From assembly GCA_002309575.1 (NCBI GenBank), contig DBXP01000017.1:1-19864 (forward strand): 19,864 nt of DNA, in the 5' to 3' direction. The stretch is from a bacterium UBP6_UBA1209 (GTDB lineage: Bacteria; UBP6; UBA1177). Shown here piece by piece: positions 7,027 to 14,546 of this stretch; position 1 is the first letter of the stretch; each line of letters opens with the position of its first letter. Both the position numbers and the translations under genes were made by a program. The notes under the pieces were generated by a model. That model saw only the letters and a program-made list of their open reading frames with translations, did no database searches and was not told where the DNA came from.

Positions 7027-7053
7027 AAACAGAACCTATTTTCGGAGAAACCA

Positions 7054-7968
7054 ATGAAACATCTTCTCGGCATTGAGAATTTGAACAAAGATCAGATTAT
7101 GAACATCCTCGAGACGGCGGTTCACTTCAACGAGCTGAATCAGCGGCTGATCAAAAAAGCCCCGACGCTCAAAGGACGCACCATAATCAATTTTTTTGCT
7201 GAACCGTCAACCAGAACAAGGACCTCCTTCGAGGTCGCTGAAAAGCGTTTAAGCGCAGACACCTACAACATCGCGGTTTCAGGAAGCGCGATCCAGAAGG
7301 GCGAGACCCTGGCAGACACAGTGCTGAACCTGCAGGCTATGGGTCCTGACGCGCTGGTTATCCGCCATTCGGTCTCAGGCATCCCTCAGCTGCTTGCCGA
7401 CATCATGGACTGCTCGATCATCAACGCCGGAGACGGCTTCCGCGAACATCCGACCCAGGCGCTTCTCGACGCCTACACGATCTGGCAGAAGCTCGGAGGC
7501 TTCGAGGGGCTGAAGGTCGCGCTGATCGGTGATATCTACCACAGCCGCGTTGCCCGCTCGAACATCTACCTGCTGACAAAAATGGGTGCGCATGTCTCGA
7601 TCGCAGGCCCCGGGACAATGATTCCGAAAGAGGTCGAAAAGATGGGTGTAACTGTCGAAAAGCTGCCGAAATACGCCATTCAGGATGCCGATGTCGTCAT
7701 GATGCTCCGCGTCCAGAACGAGCGTGCCAGCAACCTGCTCTACCCTGACATCCGCGAATATTCACGCTACTTCATGCTGACTCCGGAGCTCCTGAAGCTC
7801 GCAAAAAAGGATGCGCTCGTTATGCATCCGGGACCGGCGAACAGAGGCGTCGAGATCGATGACGTCGTTATGGACGGCGAGCAGTCGGTCATTCTTCAGC
7901 AGGTTTCGAACGGCGTAAACGTCAGGATGGCGGTGCTTTATCTTCTTCTCGGAGGGTCTGACAAATGA
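7054..7968 (+). CDS. pyrB: Aspartate carbamoyltransferase catalytic subunit
   Basis: The enzyme joins carbamoyl phosphate and aspartate to form carbamoyl aspartate, the first committed step of pyrimidine synthesis in the cytoplasm. The 304-residue protein has the usual length. The carbamoyl-phosphate loop is STRTR (52-56). A Lys-Gly-Glu-Thr loop follows at 82-85, HPTQALLD starts at 132, and the closing HPGP motif is at 258-261 in MHPGPANRGVEI. The ATG follows TTCGGAGAAACC. No pyrI regulatory subunit is in the window, so it is probably the unregulated type that assembles with dihydroorotase or alone. The stop overlaps the pyrC start (ATGA), implying coupled translation. Confidence 0.97.
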   Translation: MKHLLGIENLNKDQIMNILETAVHFNELNQRLIKKAPTLKGRTIINFFAEPSTRTRTSFEVAEKRLSADTYNIAVSGSAIQKGETLADTVLNLQAMGPDALVIRHSVSGIPQLLADIMDCSIINAGDGFREHPTQALLDAYTIWQKLGGFEGLKVALIGDIYHSRVARSNIYLLTKMGAHVSIAGPGTMIPKEVEKMGVTVEKLPKYAIQDADVVMMLRVQNERASNLLYPDIREYSRYFMLTPELLKLAKKDALVMHPGPANRGVEIDDVVMDGEQSVILQQVSNGVNVRMAVLYLLLGGSDK

Positions 7969-9239
7969 AAATAGTTTTAAAAAACGGAACCGTTGTAAAT
8001 CCGGCGGTCAAAGCGACTGAAAAGACATCAATCGTCATTGAAAACGGCATCGTTACGGCGATCACGAAGGATCCGGACCTGACCGACGCAAAGGTCATCA
8101 ACGCGGAAAAGCTCTTCGTGGCACCCGGTTTCATCGATATGCACGTTCACTTCAGAGATCCGGGCTTCGAGTACAAAGAGGATATCTTCTCAGGTCTCGA
8201 AGCGGCAGCGGCGGGCGGTTTTACAGCTGTATGCACGATGCCTAACACCAACCCCGCAGCCGACAATGTCGAGACGATCCGCTACATGCTCGAGCGTGCT
8301 GGCAAGGCGAATGGCGTCAAGCTCTACCCTGTCGCGGCGGCAACGAAAGGCCTCAAGGGCGAATCTCTGGCACCGATCGGCGAGCTTGCCGAGGGCGGCG
8401 CGGTCGCTATCAGTGACGACGGCAGACCGATCCAGAACACGGACCTTCTCAAGCGCGTCATGGAATACGCATCGACCTTCGACATGATGTATGTTTCGCA
8501 CAGCGAAGACCTCTATCTCGCAGAAAACGCGCAGATGAACGAAGGTTACTATTCAACGGTTTACGGCATGACCGGCAACCCGGTAGTCGGAGAGGCCTCC
8601 CAGATCGCCAGAGACTGCATGATGGCTGAATATCTCAAGCTTCCGATCCACATTGCCCACGTCAGCGCGGCTCTTTCGGTCGACATCCTGCGCTTCTTCA
8701 AAAAGCGTGGAGCTCAGATCACGGCTGAGACTGCGCCGCACTATCTCACTCTGACAGACCAGGCGCTCGGCAGTTTCGACACCAACACGAAAATCAATCC
8801 GCCGCTTCGCAGCGACTCTGACCGCGAAGCTGTTATCGAAGCTCTCAAGGACGGCACGATCGATGCGATTGCCACGGATCACGCACCGCACCACAAACGC
8901 GAAAAGGAGGTCGAATTCAACTCCGCTCCGTGCGGGATCGTAGGTCTCGAAACGGCAATCCCGCTCACCATGAAGCTCTACCACAACAGGACTCTCACGA
9001 TCGAAAGGATCGTTGAGCTCTTCACTGCCGGCTACAAGATCATGAAAAAGCAGGGCGGCAGGATCGAAGTCGGCGCACCAGCGGACATTACTGTCATCGA
9101 TCCCGACTATCAATGGATCATCGATAAAAACATGTTCAAATCGAAAAGCTCGAACACCCCGTTCCACGGCTTCCACGTCAAAGGTTCGGTCTATATGACC
9201 ATCGTCGACGGCAAGATTGTCTACTCAAGAGATTTTTAA
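7965..9239 (+). CDS. pyrC: Dihydroorotase
   Basis: Cyclises carbamoyl aspartate to dihydroorotate, the third step of pyrimidine synthesis. The 424-residue protein is of the class I type typical of pyrB-linked genes. The metal-binding DMHVHFRDPG segment gives His60 and His62. Asp151 in DDGRPIQN is the bridging ligand. His179, His232 (in HIAHVSAAL) and catalytic Asp305 (TDHAPHH) complete the binuclear zinc site. The C-terminal VKGSVYMTIVDGKIVY strand is typical of amidohydrolases. Its ATG overlaps the pyrB stop by four bases, and its TAA overlaps the next ATG by one base (TAATG). Everything needed for activity is present. Confidence 0.97.
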   Translation: MKIVLKNGTVVNPAVKATEKTSIVIENGIVTAITKDPDLTDAKVINAEKLFVAPGFIDMHVHFRDPGFEYKEDIFSGLEAAAAGGFTAVCTMPNTNPAADNVETIRYMLERAGKANGVKLYPVAAATKGLKGESLAPIGELAEGGAVAISDDGRPIQNTDLLKRVMEYASTFDMMYVSHSEDLYLAENAQMNEGYYSTVYGMTGNPVVGEASQIARDCMMAEYLKLPIHIAHVSAALSVDILRFFKKRGAQITAETAPHYLTLTDQALGSFDTNTKINPPLRSDSDREAVIEALKDGTIDAIATDHAPHHKREKEVEFNSAPCGIVGLETAIPLTMKLYHNRTLTIERIVELFTAGYKIMKKQGGRIEVGAPADITVIDPDYQWIIDKNMFKSKSSNTPFHGFHVKGSVYMTIVDGKIVYSRDF

Positions 9240-9859
9240 TGGACGATTCGCAAGGCGAAATAACAGCACTGCTTGACAGCTCGGAAAGCGAGGCACTTCA
9301 GAATTTCAAAAAGGAGTGCTTCTACCTTTCGGGCGGGAACATCAGGAACCACGACTTCTGGCAGCAGTTTTTCAACATGTTTTTCATCACGCACTATGCC
9401 TTCGAAAACGGTGAAACTCTTGCCCAAAAGAGAGGTCTGGCCGATTCGAAGATCCGGCTCTATTCGCCCTCGATCTTTCATTCTACATCAGGGAAAGACT
9501 TTTTCACCGAAGAGAAGTTTCAGCTCGTCTCTGAAGAGGACCTCACGCTTTCGTGGTACAACGGGAACGACTTCATACTTTCGTTTTTTCAGGCAGACGG
9601 TGAAAAGTTGAGTTTCACGGACGTCCAAACCTCGCTGCTTATCTCCAATAAGGCGACGTCGTTTTTCAAAGCACTGAGGAAGGAGCTCAACACAAAGTCG
9701 GCATTCGGCTCGAACACATCCTATCTGCTGCTTCTGATAGCGATCCTGATGCTGAAAAAGGAGTGTTTCTCCGACCTCAAGCTTTATAACCCGTACCAGA
9801 TATCGGAAATCGAAAAACTTGACAGCCACTACAAAAAATTCGCATCTATCATAATCTGA
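9239..9859 (+). CDS. Hypothetical protein in pyr operon
   Basis: A 206-residue protein whose ATG shares the A of the pyrC stop (TAATG); no separate ribosome site is visible, so it should be translated by coupling. It is rich in Phe, Ser, Asp and Lys. The N-terminal half is mostly helical (about residues 20-60), a middle region carries short strands, and a hydrophobic stretch (about 161-173, SYLLLLIAILML) is too short to be a convincing transmembrane helix. I recognise no motif or family. The next gene, trxB, has its own GGAGG 20 bp downstream. The operon link does not by itself tell its function. Confidence 0.7.
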   Translation: MDDSQGEITALLDSSESEALQNFKKECFYLSGGNIRNHDFWQQFFNMFFITHYAFENGETLAQKRGLADSKIRLYSPSIFHSTSGKDFFTEEKFQLVSEEDLTLSWYNGNDFILSFFQADGEKLSFTDVQTSLLISNKATSFFKALRKELNTKSAFGSNTSYLLLLIAILMLKKECFSDLKLYNPYQISEIEKLDSHYKKFASIII

Positions 9860-9879
9860 CAACAGCTTCGGAGGCAAAA

Positions 9880-10800
9880 ATGTCAACAATCTACGATGTT
9901 GCCGTTGTCGGCTGCGGTCCTGCAGGAATGACTGCCGGGATCTATGCCTCACGCGCAATGATGAAAACGGTTCTAATCGAAAAAAATGTCGTCGGCGGTC
10001 TCATGGCGCTGACCGACAAGCTTGAAAACTGGCCTGGAGAAGATTCGATTTCAGGGCTCGAGCTGGCTGAGCGGATGCAGAAACAGGCAGAAAAATTCGG
10101 ATGCGAAATATGCTACACTGATATCACGAAAATAGAAAAGACGGACAGGCTTTTTACCCTCAGTACAGGTGACGGACAGACGATTTCCGCCCGTTCGGTC
10201 ATATATGCAGCCGGTTCGACCCCGCGTCACGCCGGTATTCCAGGCGAAAGCGAGTTCACCGGCAGAGGAGTCAGCTACTGCGCTGTATGCGACGGTGCTT
10301 TCTACAAAGATCTGAAGGTTGCAGTCCTCGGCGGCGGAGACAGTGCGCTGAAGGAGGCGCTTTTCCTCACGAAATTCGCAAGCGAAGTCGTTATTGTCCA
10401 CAGAAGGTCAGAATTCCGTGCAGAAAAAATCACGCAGGAAGAGGTAAAAAAGAACCAGAAAATCAGCTTTGTACTCGACTCGGTCGCTGAAAAAATCGAA
10501 GGCAGGGACTTCGTTGAGAAGCTGACAGTCAAAAATGTAAAAACATCAGAGATTTCGACCATCAACGTTGACGGAGTCTTCATTTTTCTAGGCTATGACC
10601 CGGCAGTGGACGCCGTCAGAGACCTCGTAAAGCTCTCGGATGACGGCAGGATCATTACCGATGAAAAGGGAGAAACCAGCCTCCCCGGGCTCTTCGCTGC
10701 CGGTGATGTGATTTCAAAACTGGTAAACCAGGTTTCGACGGCTGTCGGCGATGGAGCTAGAGCCGCTGTTGCCGCCGAGCGCTATCTTGCGTCGAAGTGA
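9880..10800 (+). CDS. trxB: Thioredoxin-disulfide reductase
   Basis: This FAD enzyme uses NADPH to reduce thioredoxin, feeding cytoplasmic reducing power. The 306-residue protein has the standard low-molecular-weight architecture. The FAD-binding motif is GCGPAG (11-16). The redox disulfide is CAVC (134-137). The NADPH GGGDSA loop is at 151-156, with HRR (174-176) gripping the 2'-phosphate. The second FAD motif AAGDV lies at about 273-277. The ATG follows GGAGG with a five-base gap. It lies after the hypothetical gene and shortly before the aldolase-like gene on the same strand. A related flavoprotein reductase is unlikely because the CxxC lies in the right place. Confidence 0.96.
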   Translation: MSTIYDVAVVGCGPAGMTAGIYASRAMMKTVLIEKNVVGGLMALTDKLENWPGEDSISGLELAERMQKQAEKFGCEICYTDITKIEKTDRLFTLSTGDGQTISARSVIYAAGSTPRHAGIPGESEFTGRGVSYCAVCDGAFYKDLKVAVLGGGDSALKEALFLTKFASEVVIVHRRSEFRAEKITQEEVKKNQKISFVLDSVAEKIEGRDFVEKLTVKNVKTSEISTINVDGVFIFLGYDPAVDAVRDLVKLSDDGRIITDEKGETSLPGLFAAGDVISKLVNQVSTAVGDGARAAVAAERYLASK

Positions 10801-10807
10801 GGCCGGA

Positions 10808-11512
10808 ATGGAGAGACCTGTAGATCCGCAGATCGCTCAGATCGAGAGCTGCATAAGTTTCATAAATAATCCGAAGGCCGAGGCTGCGCCGGAGGCAAAA
10901 AAATTCGTAGAGGATTCGTTCGTTCCCGATTTTGCCAAAATCACAGCAGATCCGGAAATCAAAAACGAAGATACCGCCGTTGACCAGATCGTAAAAACAG
11001 GCAAAGCGATATGCAGAATGAAGATGACAAACGGCGTCTTCGGCAACATCTCGGCAAGGACAGGCGACAGAATCATCATTACCGAAACAGGTTCGTCGCT
11101 GGCGGAGCTTGAAGACTCGATCGTCGTCTGCGACCTCTGCGGGAATCCGCTCAACGGAAAAAAACCGTCGTGCGAAGTCTCATCGCATGTGAGGATCTAC
11201 CGCGAGACAGAGAGCAACTGCGTCATCCACTGCCATCCGTTTTTCATGATCGCAAACTCTCTGCTCTACGACGAGCCGGCGATATTCGGATTTCCGGTCA
11301 TCAAGGCCGATATCGGTGACGGTCCGAACGGCATTTCAAGCTTTATCCTGCCGGCGATTCTTGAGAAAAATCTGGCGATAGTCTACGGTCACGGCGTCTT
11401 CACAATGGGAAACGACAACTTCAACGAACAGCTGAAGGCGATCTACGATTTGGAATACACTCTTTGCAGAGACAAATTTCTTAGTAAGATCAAGAAATTA
11501 CTAAAAGCCTGA
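10808..11512 (+). CDS. Class II aldolase/adducin-family protein
   Basis: Members are zinc-dependent aldolases or epimerases acting on phosphorylated sugars (fuculose-, ribulose- or methylthioribulose phosphates); the exact substrate cannot be read from sequence. I start at ATG 10808, five bases after GAGG spanning the trxB stop. The ATG at 10751 lies inside trxB and has no ribosome site. The product has 234 residues. A ~55-residue N-terminal extension precedes the catalytic fold. The fold shows GNISART (79-85), GSSLAELED, Glu123 in a Ser-Cys-Glu-Val-Ser-Ser-His context, the metal-binding HCHP (141-144) and a later His in YGHGVFTMG (about 195). All metal ligands seem present. The neighbours (trxB, and rimM on the opposite strand) do not suggest a pathway. 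Confidence 0.85.
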   Translation: MERPVDPQIAQIESCISFINNPKAEAAPEAKKFVEDSFVPDFAKITADPEIKNEDTAVDQIVKTGKAICRMKMTNGVFGNISARTGDRIIITETGSSLAELEDSIVVCDLCGNPLNGKKPSCEVSSHVRIYRETESNCVIHCHPFFMIANSLLYDEPAIFGFPVIKADIGDGPNGISSFILPAILEKNLAIVYGHGVFTMGNDNFNEQLKAIYDLEYTLCRDKFLSKIKKLLKA

Positions 11513-11519
11513 CTTCAGG

Positions 11520-12002
11520 TTACTCAAGCCTGAGCACCGTCACTCTGCCGTTATCGAAACCAAAAAACTGTTCCGTAAAGGGCAGGACAACACTCTCTCC
11601 GCTCTCAAGCTCTATTTCAACCAAAGAATATGTCGGTGTATCACGAAAATCGACGATCTTTCCGATTTTAGCGCCGTTCAAGTCGAACACTGGAGAATCT
11701 ATCAGTAGATCCATAGACTTGCCGATCAGCTCCTTCTCCGGCAGGGCAAAATCCTCGCCGACAAAAAAGGAGGCCTTTTTAAAACTGTCAACACCTGCAA
11801 GGCGCATAGAGAGACCTTTGTTTACAGGCGTTGACGACAGTATCTTCCATTTTGTGGCAAAGTCAGAGTGATAGAGAAAGCGGATATCCAGCAGAAAATC
11901 GCTGTCTCTGAATGCCGGTCTGAAGAGCAGGAGCCCATCCTTTCGGAGAACCTTTGTGAATGAGCCGACAACTCTCAGATTTTTGATTTCCGGGAAGAGC
12001 AA
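11520..12002 (-). CDS. rimM: Ribosome maturation factor RimM
   Basis: RimM assists 16S rRNA processing and binds uS19 during 30S assembly. The 160-residue product fits the family. The N-terminal RimM domain begins NLRVVGSFTKVLRKDG (about 8-23). The middle has RLAGVDSFKKASFFVGE, matching the family's insertion segment. A C-terminal PRC-barrel-like part begins at ELIGKSMDLLIDSPVF and ends in SVVLPFTEQFFGFDNGRVTVL. Sequence conservation is low; the call rests largely on the ffh-rpsP-rimM order. The start is TTG (12002), since there is no nearby in-frame ATG and the rpsP stop is only nine bases upstream; I see no clear ribosome site. The trmD and rplS genes that usually follow are absent: a convergent aldolase-like gene lies seven bases away. 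Confidence 0.82.
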   Translation of the reverse strand: MLFPEIKNLRVVGSFTKVLRKDGLLLFRPAFRDSDFLLDIRFLYHSDFATKWKILSSTPVNKGLSMRLAGVDSFKKASFFVGEDFALPEKELIGKSMDLLIDSPVFDLNGAKIGKIVDFRDTPTYSLVEIELESGESVVLPFTEQFFGFDNGRVTVLRLE

Positions 12003-12010
12003 ATTCAGCG

Positions 12011-12259
12011 CTACTTAGCGGCTTTACCTGCCTTTTTTACAAGTGAAGCAACTGTATCGGAGCACTGTGCGCCCTTTTTGATCCACTCGTTGAGCTTGTC
12101 TGTGTCGATAACGATCTCTGCAGGATTTACGCACGGATTGTAGTGTCCGATCCTTTCGATATAATCGCTGTCTCTTTTCTTTCTGCTGTCAAGAACAACA
12201 ACACGGTAAGCAGGTTTTTTCTTTGAGCCGACTCTTGTCAACCTAATGCTAACGCTCAT
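12011..12259 (-). CDS. rpsP: 30S ribosomal protein bS16
   Basis: bS16 is a primary-binding 30S subunit protein that stabilises the 16S rRNA 5' domain. The 82-residue sequence opens with the diagnostic SVSIRLTRVGSKKKPAYRVV and continues DSRKKRDSDYIERIGHYNP; the length is usual. The ATG follows GGAGGATTAA. It lies 22 bp after ffh and nine before rimM, so all three should be cotranscribed from the ffh promoter. The C-terminus is Lys/Ala-rich. Confidence 0.97.
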   Translation of the reverse strand: MSVSIRLTRVGSKKKPAYRVVVLDSRKKRDSDYIERIGHYNPCVNPAEIVIDTDKLNEWIKKGAQCSDTVASLVKKAGKAAK

Positions 12260-12281
12260 TTAATCCTCCAAATGATTAAAG

Positions 12282-13625
12282 TTATTTACCAAAGCCTCTG
12301 AATTTCTTCATAAGTCCGCCGATTCCCAGCTTATTTATGCTTTTCATCATCTTTTTCATCTCTAAATACTGCTTCATGAACTGGTTGATGTCCTGGACCT
12401 TCGTTCCGCTGCCGTTGGCAATCCTCCTGCGCCTCGAGGCGTTCAGGATCTCCGGTTTGCGGCGTTCCTCCTTCGTCATCGAAAGGACTATCGCCTCTAT
12501 TTTGGACATCTCCTTTTCAAAATCGACCTTGCCCTCCATCTTCTTCATCGCCTTTCCGGCGCCGGGAAGCATCTCGAGCATGTTCTCTAGCGGCCCCATC
12601 CCGCGTACCATCTTCATCTGGTCGAGGAAGTCGTTGAGGTCGAAATCGTTTTTCCCCATTTTGTCGCGAAGCCTCTGCGCCTCTTCGGCATTGACCGTTT
12701 CGGTGACGTGCTCGACAAGCGAAATAACATCGCCCATCCCTATGATCCGGCTCGCGATCCTGTCAGGATGAAAGTATTCAAATTGTTCTGTTTTTTCACC
12801 GACGCCAACCAGTTTTACCGGAGCTCCGGTAACGGCGTAGATCGAAAGCGCCGCGCCGCCTCTTGCATCACCGTCCATCTTCGTCAGAACAACGCCCGTA
12901 AGCGTCAGGCGGCGGTGGAACTCTGCCGCGACATTGACGGCATCCTGTCCCGTCATCGCGTCCGCGACAAAAAGGATCTCCGAAGGCTCGACCGAATTTT
13001 TGATTTCTGTGATTTCGTCCATCATATCCTCATCGACCTGCATACGGCCGGCGGTATCGATAATGACGACGTCGATCACATATTTTTTTGCGTAATCGAC
13101 AGCCTGTTTAGCGATATCGACGGGATCCATGCCGACTTCGGAGGGGAAAACCTCTACCCCTATCCTGTCGCCGATGGTTTTGAGCTGATCAATCGCCGCT
13201 GGCCTGTAGACGTCAGCCGGGACAAGCAGGACACGCCTTTTTTCTTTGTTTTTAAGCATATAGGCGAGTTTGCCGGCGGTCGTGGTCTTACCGCTTCCCT
13301 GAAGTCCGGCCATCAGGATTATTGCCGGCGGCTTGACGTTGAGATGAAGCTTGTGGTCGCCCTCTCCAAGCAGGTTTATCAGCTCCTCGTGGAAGATCTT
13401 GATAAACATCTGGCCGGGAGTGACGCTCTTCATCACCTCTGTTCCGAGAGCGCGTTCCTTAACCTTTTCGACAAAATCCTTTACGACCTTGAAGTTGACA
13501 TCTGCCTCCAGAAGAGAGAGCTTCAGCTCGCGGACACCTTCCTTGATGTTGTCCTCGGTAAGTTTTCCGACACCTCTCAGCTTTTTAAAGGTGCTGTCCA
13601 GCTTTTCGGTCAGTTGATCAAACAT
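12282..13625 (-). CDS. ffh: Signal recognition particle protein Ffh
   Basis: Ffh is the GTPase of the signal recognition particle. With 4.5S RNA it carries nascent inner-membrane proteins to the FtsY receptor. The 447-residue protein contains an N-domain (1-95), P-loop GLQGSGKT (107-114), DTAGR (190-194), TKMD (248-251) and DGDARGGAAL after it. A Met-rich M-domain from about 300 shows MRGMGPLENMLEML-type wording and the SRRRRIANGSGT RNA-binding segment. The length is normal. The ATG follows GAGGG. It heads the ffh-rpsP-rimM unit and its promoter is predicted at 13650-13677. Confidence 0.97.
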   Translation of the reverse strand: MFDQLTEKLDSTFKKLRGVGKLTEDNIKEGVRELKLSLLEADVNFKVVKDFVEKVKERALGTEVMKSVTPGQMFIKIFHEELINLLGEGDHKLHLNVKPPAIILMAGLQGSGKTTTAGKLAYMLKNKEKRRVLLVPADVYRPAAIDQLKTIGDRIGVEVFPSEVGMDPVDIAKQAVDYAKKYVIDVVIIDTAGRMQVDEDMMDEITEIKNSVEPSEILFVADAMTGQDAVNVAAEFHRRLTLTGVVLTKMDGDARGGAALSIYAVTGAPVKLVGVGEKTEQFEYFHPDRIASRIIGMGDVISLVEHVTETVNAEEAQRLRDKMGKNDFDLNDFLDQMKMVRGMGPLENMLEMLPGAGKAMKKMEGKVDFEKEMSKIEAIVLSMTKEERRKPEILNASRRRRIANGSGTKVQDINQFMKQYLEMKKMMKSINKLGIGGLMKKFRGFGK

Positions 13626-13649
13626 TTATACCCTCAAAAAAAACGTGCG

Positions 13650-13677
13650 ATTCTAGTAATAAACTTCAATTAGTCAA
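13650..13677 (-). promoter_or_regulatory. Predicted sigma70-type promoter of ffh-rpsP-rimM
   Basis: On the minus strand, TTGACT (13677-13672) and TAGAAT (13655-13650) lie 16 bp apart, about 25 bp before the ffh ATG. Both boxes match the consensus at five of six positions. Confidence 0.6.
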
Positions 13678-13695
13678 GATTTTGCCCGAAATGAA

Positions 13696-13723
13696 TTGAG
13701 TTAACACCCGAAAAATGTATACT
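13696..13723 (+). promoter_or_regulatory. Predicted sigma70-type promoter of the MlaE-like operon
   Basis: TTGAGT (13696-13701) and TATACT (13718-13723) are separated by 16 bp. Transcription would begin near 13730, so a TTG at 13734 would be almost leaderless. The gene more likely starts at TTG 13749, seven bases after GAGG (13738-13741). The site lies back-to-back with the ffh promoter, 18 bp away. Confidence 0.6.
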
Positions 13724-13748
13724 TTTCCAACTTTTGAGAGGTGGTGTT

Positions 13749-14546
13749 TTGAAAGCTTTTTTTGAAAATATCGGTTTCAGGACAGTGGAAAAGCTGAAAG
13801 ACTTTGCCGACTTCATCCTCTTTTCGCAGAGAGCTTTCTTTTCGATCATCTGCGGAGATTTCCTCCGCCGGACCGAAAAGGAGATCCTTGAGATCCAGCT
13901 CTACTTCACATCGTTTCAGCTCCTCTTCTCATTTGTTCTGCTGAGTCTCGTTTTCGGAAGCTTTTTCATAGCGCTGGTCTTCATGCTGGTAAAAAGTTAC
14001 GGTCTTGTTCAATACCTCGGCAACATCATCATGGGCGTAGTCGTCCTTGAGCTGGCGCCGCTCATCACGGTCATTCTTCTGGCACTCCGGAGTTCGTCGG
14101 CTATCAACTCGGAGATCGCAGTCATGCGCGTCAACCGGGAAATGGACGCTCTCGAAGCCTTTCACATAGACCCGATGCGCTATCTTTTCATACCGAGGAT
14201 CGTCTGTTTTATGGTCAGCGTAACCATTCTGTCGGCAATTTTCGCGATCGTCGTACTTTTCAGCGGATTTCTGATCTGCAGCATGATGTTCGGCTTCAGC
14301 GGCAGCGTCTACACAGAACTTCTGGCCAATTCGGCGTCACCTGCCGATCTGATCGTCTTCTTCCTGAAAACTATGCTTTTCGGTTTTTTTATATCCGTAA
14401 TCCCGATCTACCACGGCTGGAAAACGCCCTATCAGCTTACGGCGATCCCGGTCTCGGTACTTCGCGGGATGATGGGGGTTTTCATATCAATCATTTTTGT
14501 TGAGGTACTAACATCAGCGTTAAGATTACTACTCAATTCTTTGTAG
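13749..14546 (+). CDS. MlaE-family ABC transporter permease
   Basis: MlaE-type permeases form the inner-membrane core of lipid-transport ABC systems that move phospholipids between inner and outer membrane. The 265-residue product has hydrophobic segments at about 54-80, 86-112, 151-178, 203-220 and 240-257. The family core is visible as VLELAPLITVILLALRS (about 99-115), which matches the ELAPLLT.LLVAGR segment, and AVMRVNREMDALEAFHIDP (124-142), which matches the .TMRVTEQIDALEVMGVDP loop that contacts the ATPase. The TTG start follows GAGG by seven bases. It overlaps a downstream ORF that resembles an ATPase stripped of its catalytic motifs. No MlaD/MCE gene lies in the window. The divergent wording hints at a specialised paralogue. 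Confidence 0.88.
   Translation: MKAFFENIGFRTVEKLKDFADFILFSQRAFFSIICGDFLRRTEKEILEIQLYFTSFQLLFSFVLLSLVFGSFFIALVFMLVKSYGLVQYLGNIIMGVVVLELAPLITVILLALRSSSAINSEIAVMRVNREMDALEAFHIDPMRYLFIPRIVCFMVSVTILSAIFAIVVLFSGFLICSMMFGFSGSVYTELLANSASPADLIVFFLKTMLFGFFISVIPIYHGWKTPYQLTAIPVSVLRGMMGVFISIIFVEVLTSALRLLLNSL
14502..14515 (+). promoter_or_regulatory. Ribosome site deciding an apparent AUC start
   Basis: GAGG (14502-14505) stands seven bases before ATC at 14513, inside the 3' end of the permease gene. The in-frame stop TGA at 14501-14503 closes the frame upstream. No ATG, GTG or TTG occurs in this frame until far into the conserved region, so ATC is the best-placed start. Confidence 0.5.

Noticed and set aside
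8553..9176. Minus-strand ORF (207 codons) inside pyrC
   Set aside because: Shadow of the pyrC coding frame; no ribosome site or recognisable motif.
10751..10807. ATG 10751 as start of the aldolase-like gene
   Set aside because: It lies within trxB without a ribosome site; ATG 10808 follows GAGG at five bases.
11506..11519. CCTGACTTCAGG inverted repeat between the convergent aldolase and rimM genes as a terminator
   Set aside because: The stem is only four or five pairs, the loop very tight, and no T-run follows on either strand.
12708..13673. Long plus-strand ORF (321 codons) opposite ffh
   Set aside because: Ffh has every GTPase motif on the minus strand; this frame is its shadow and runs through the ffh promoter.
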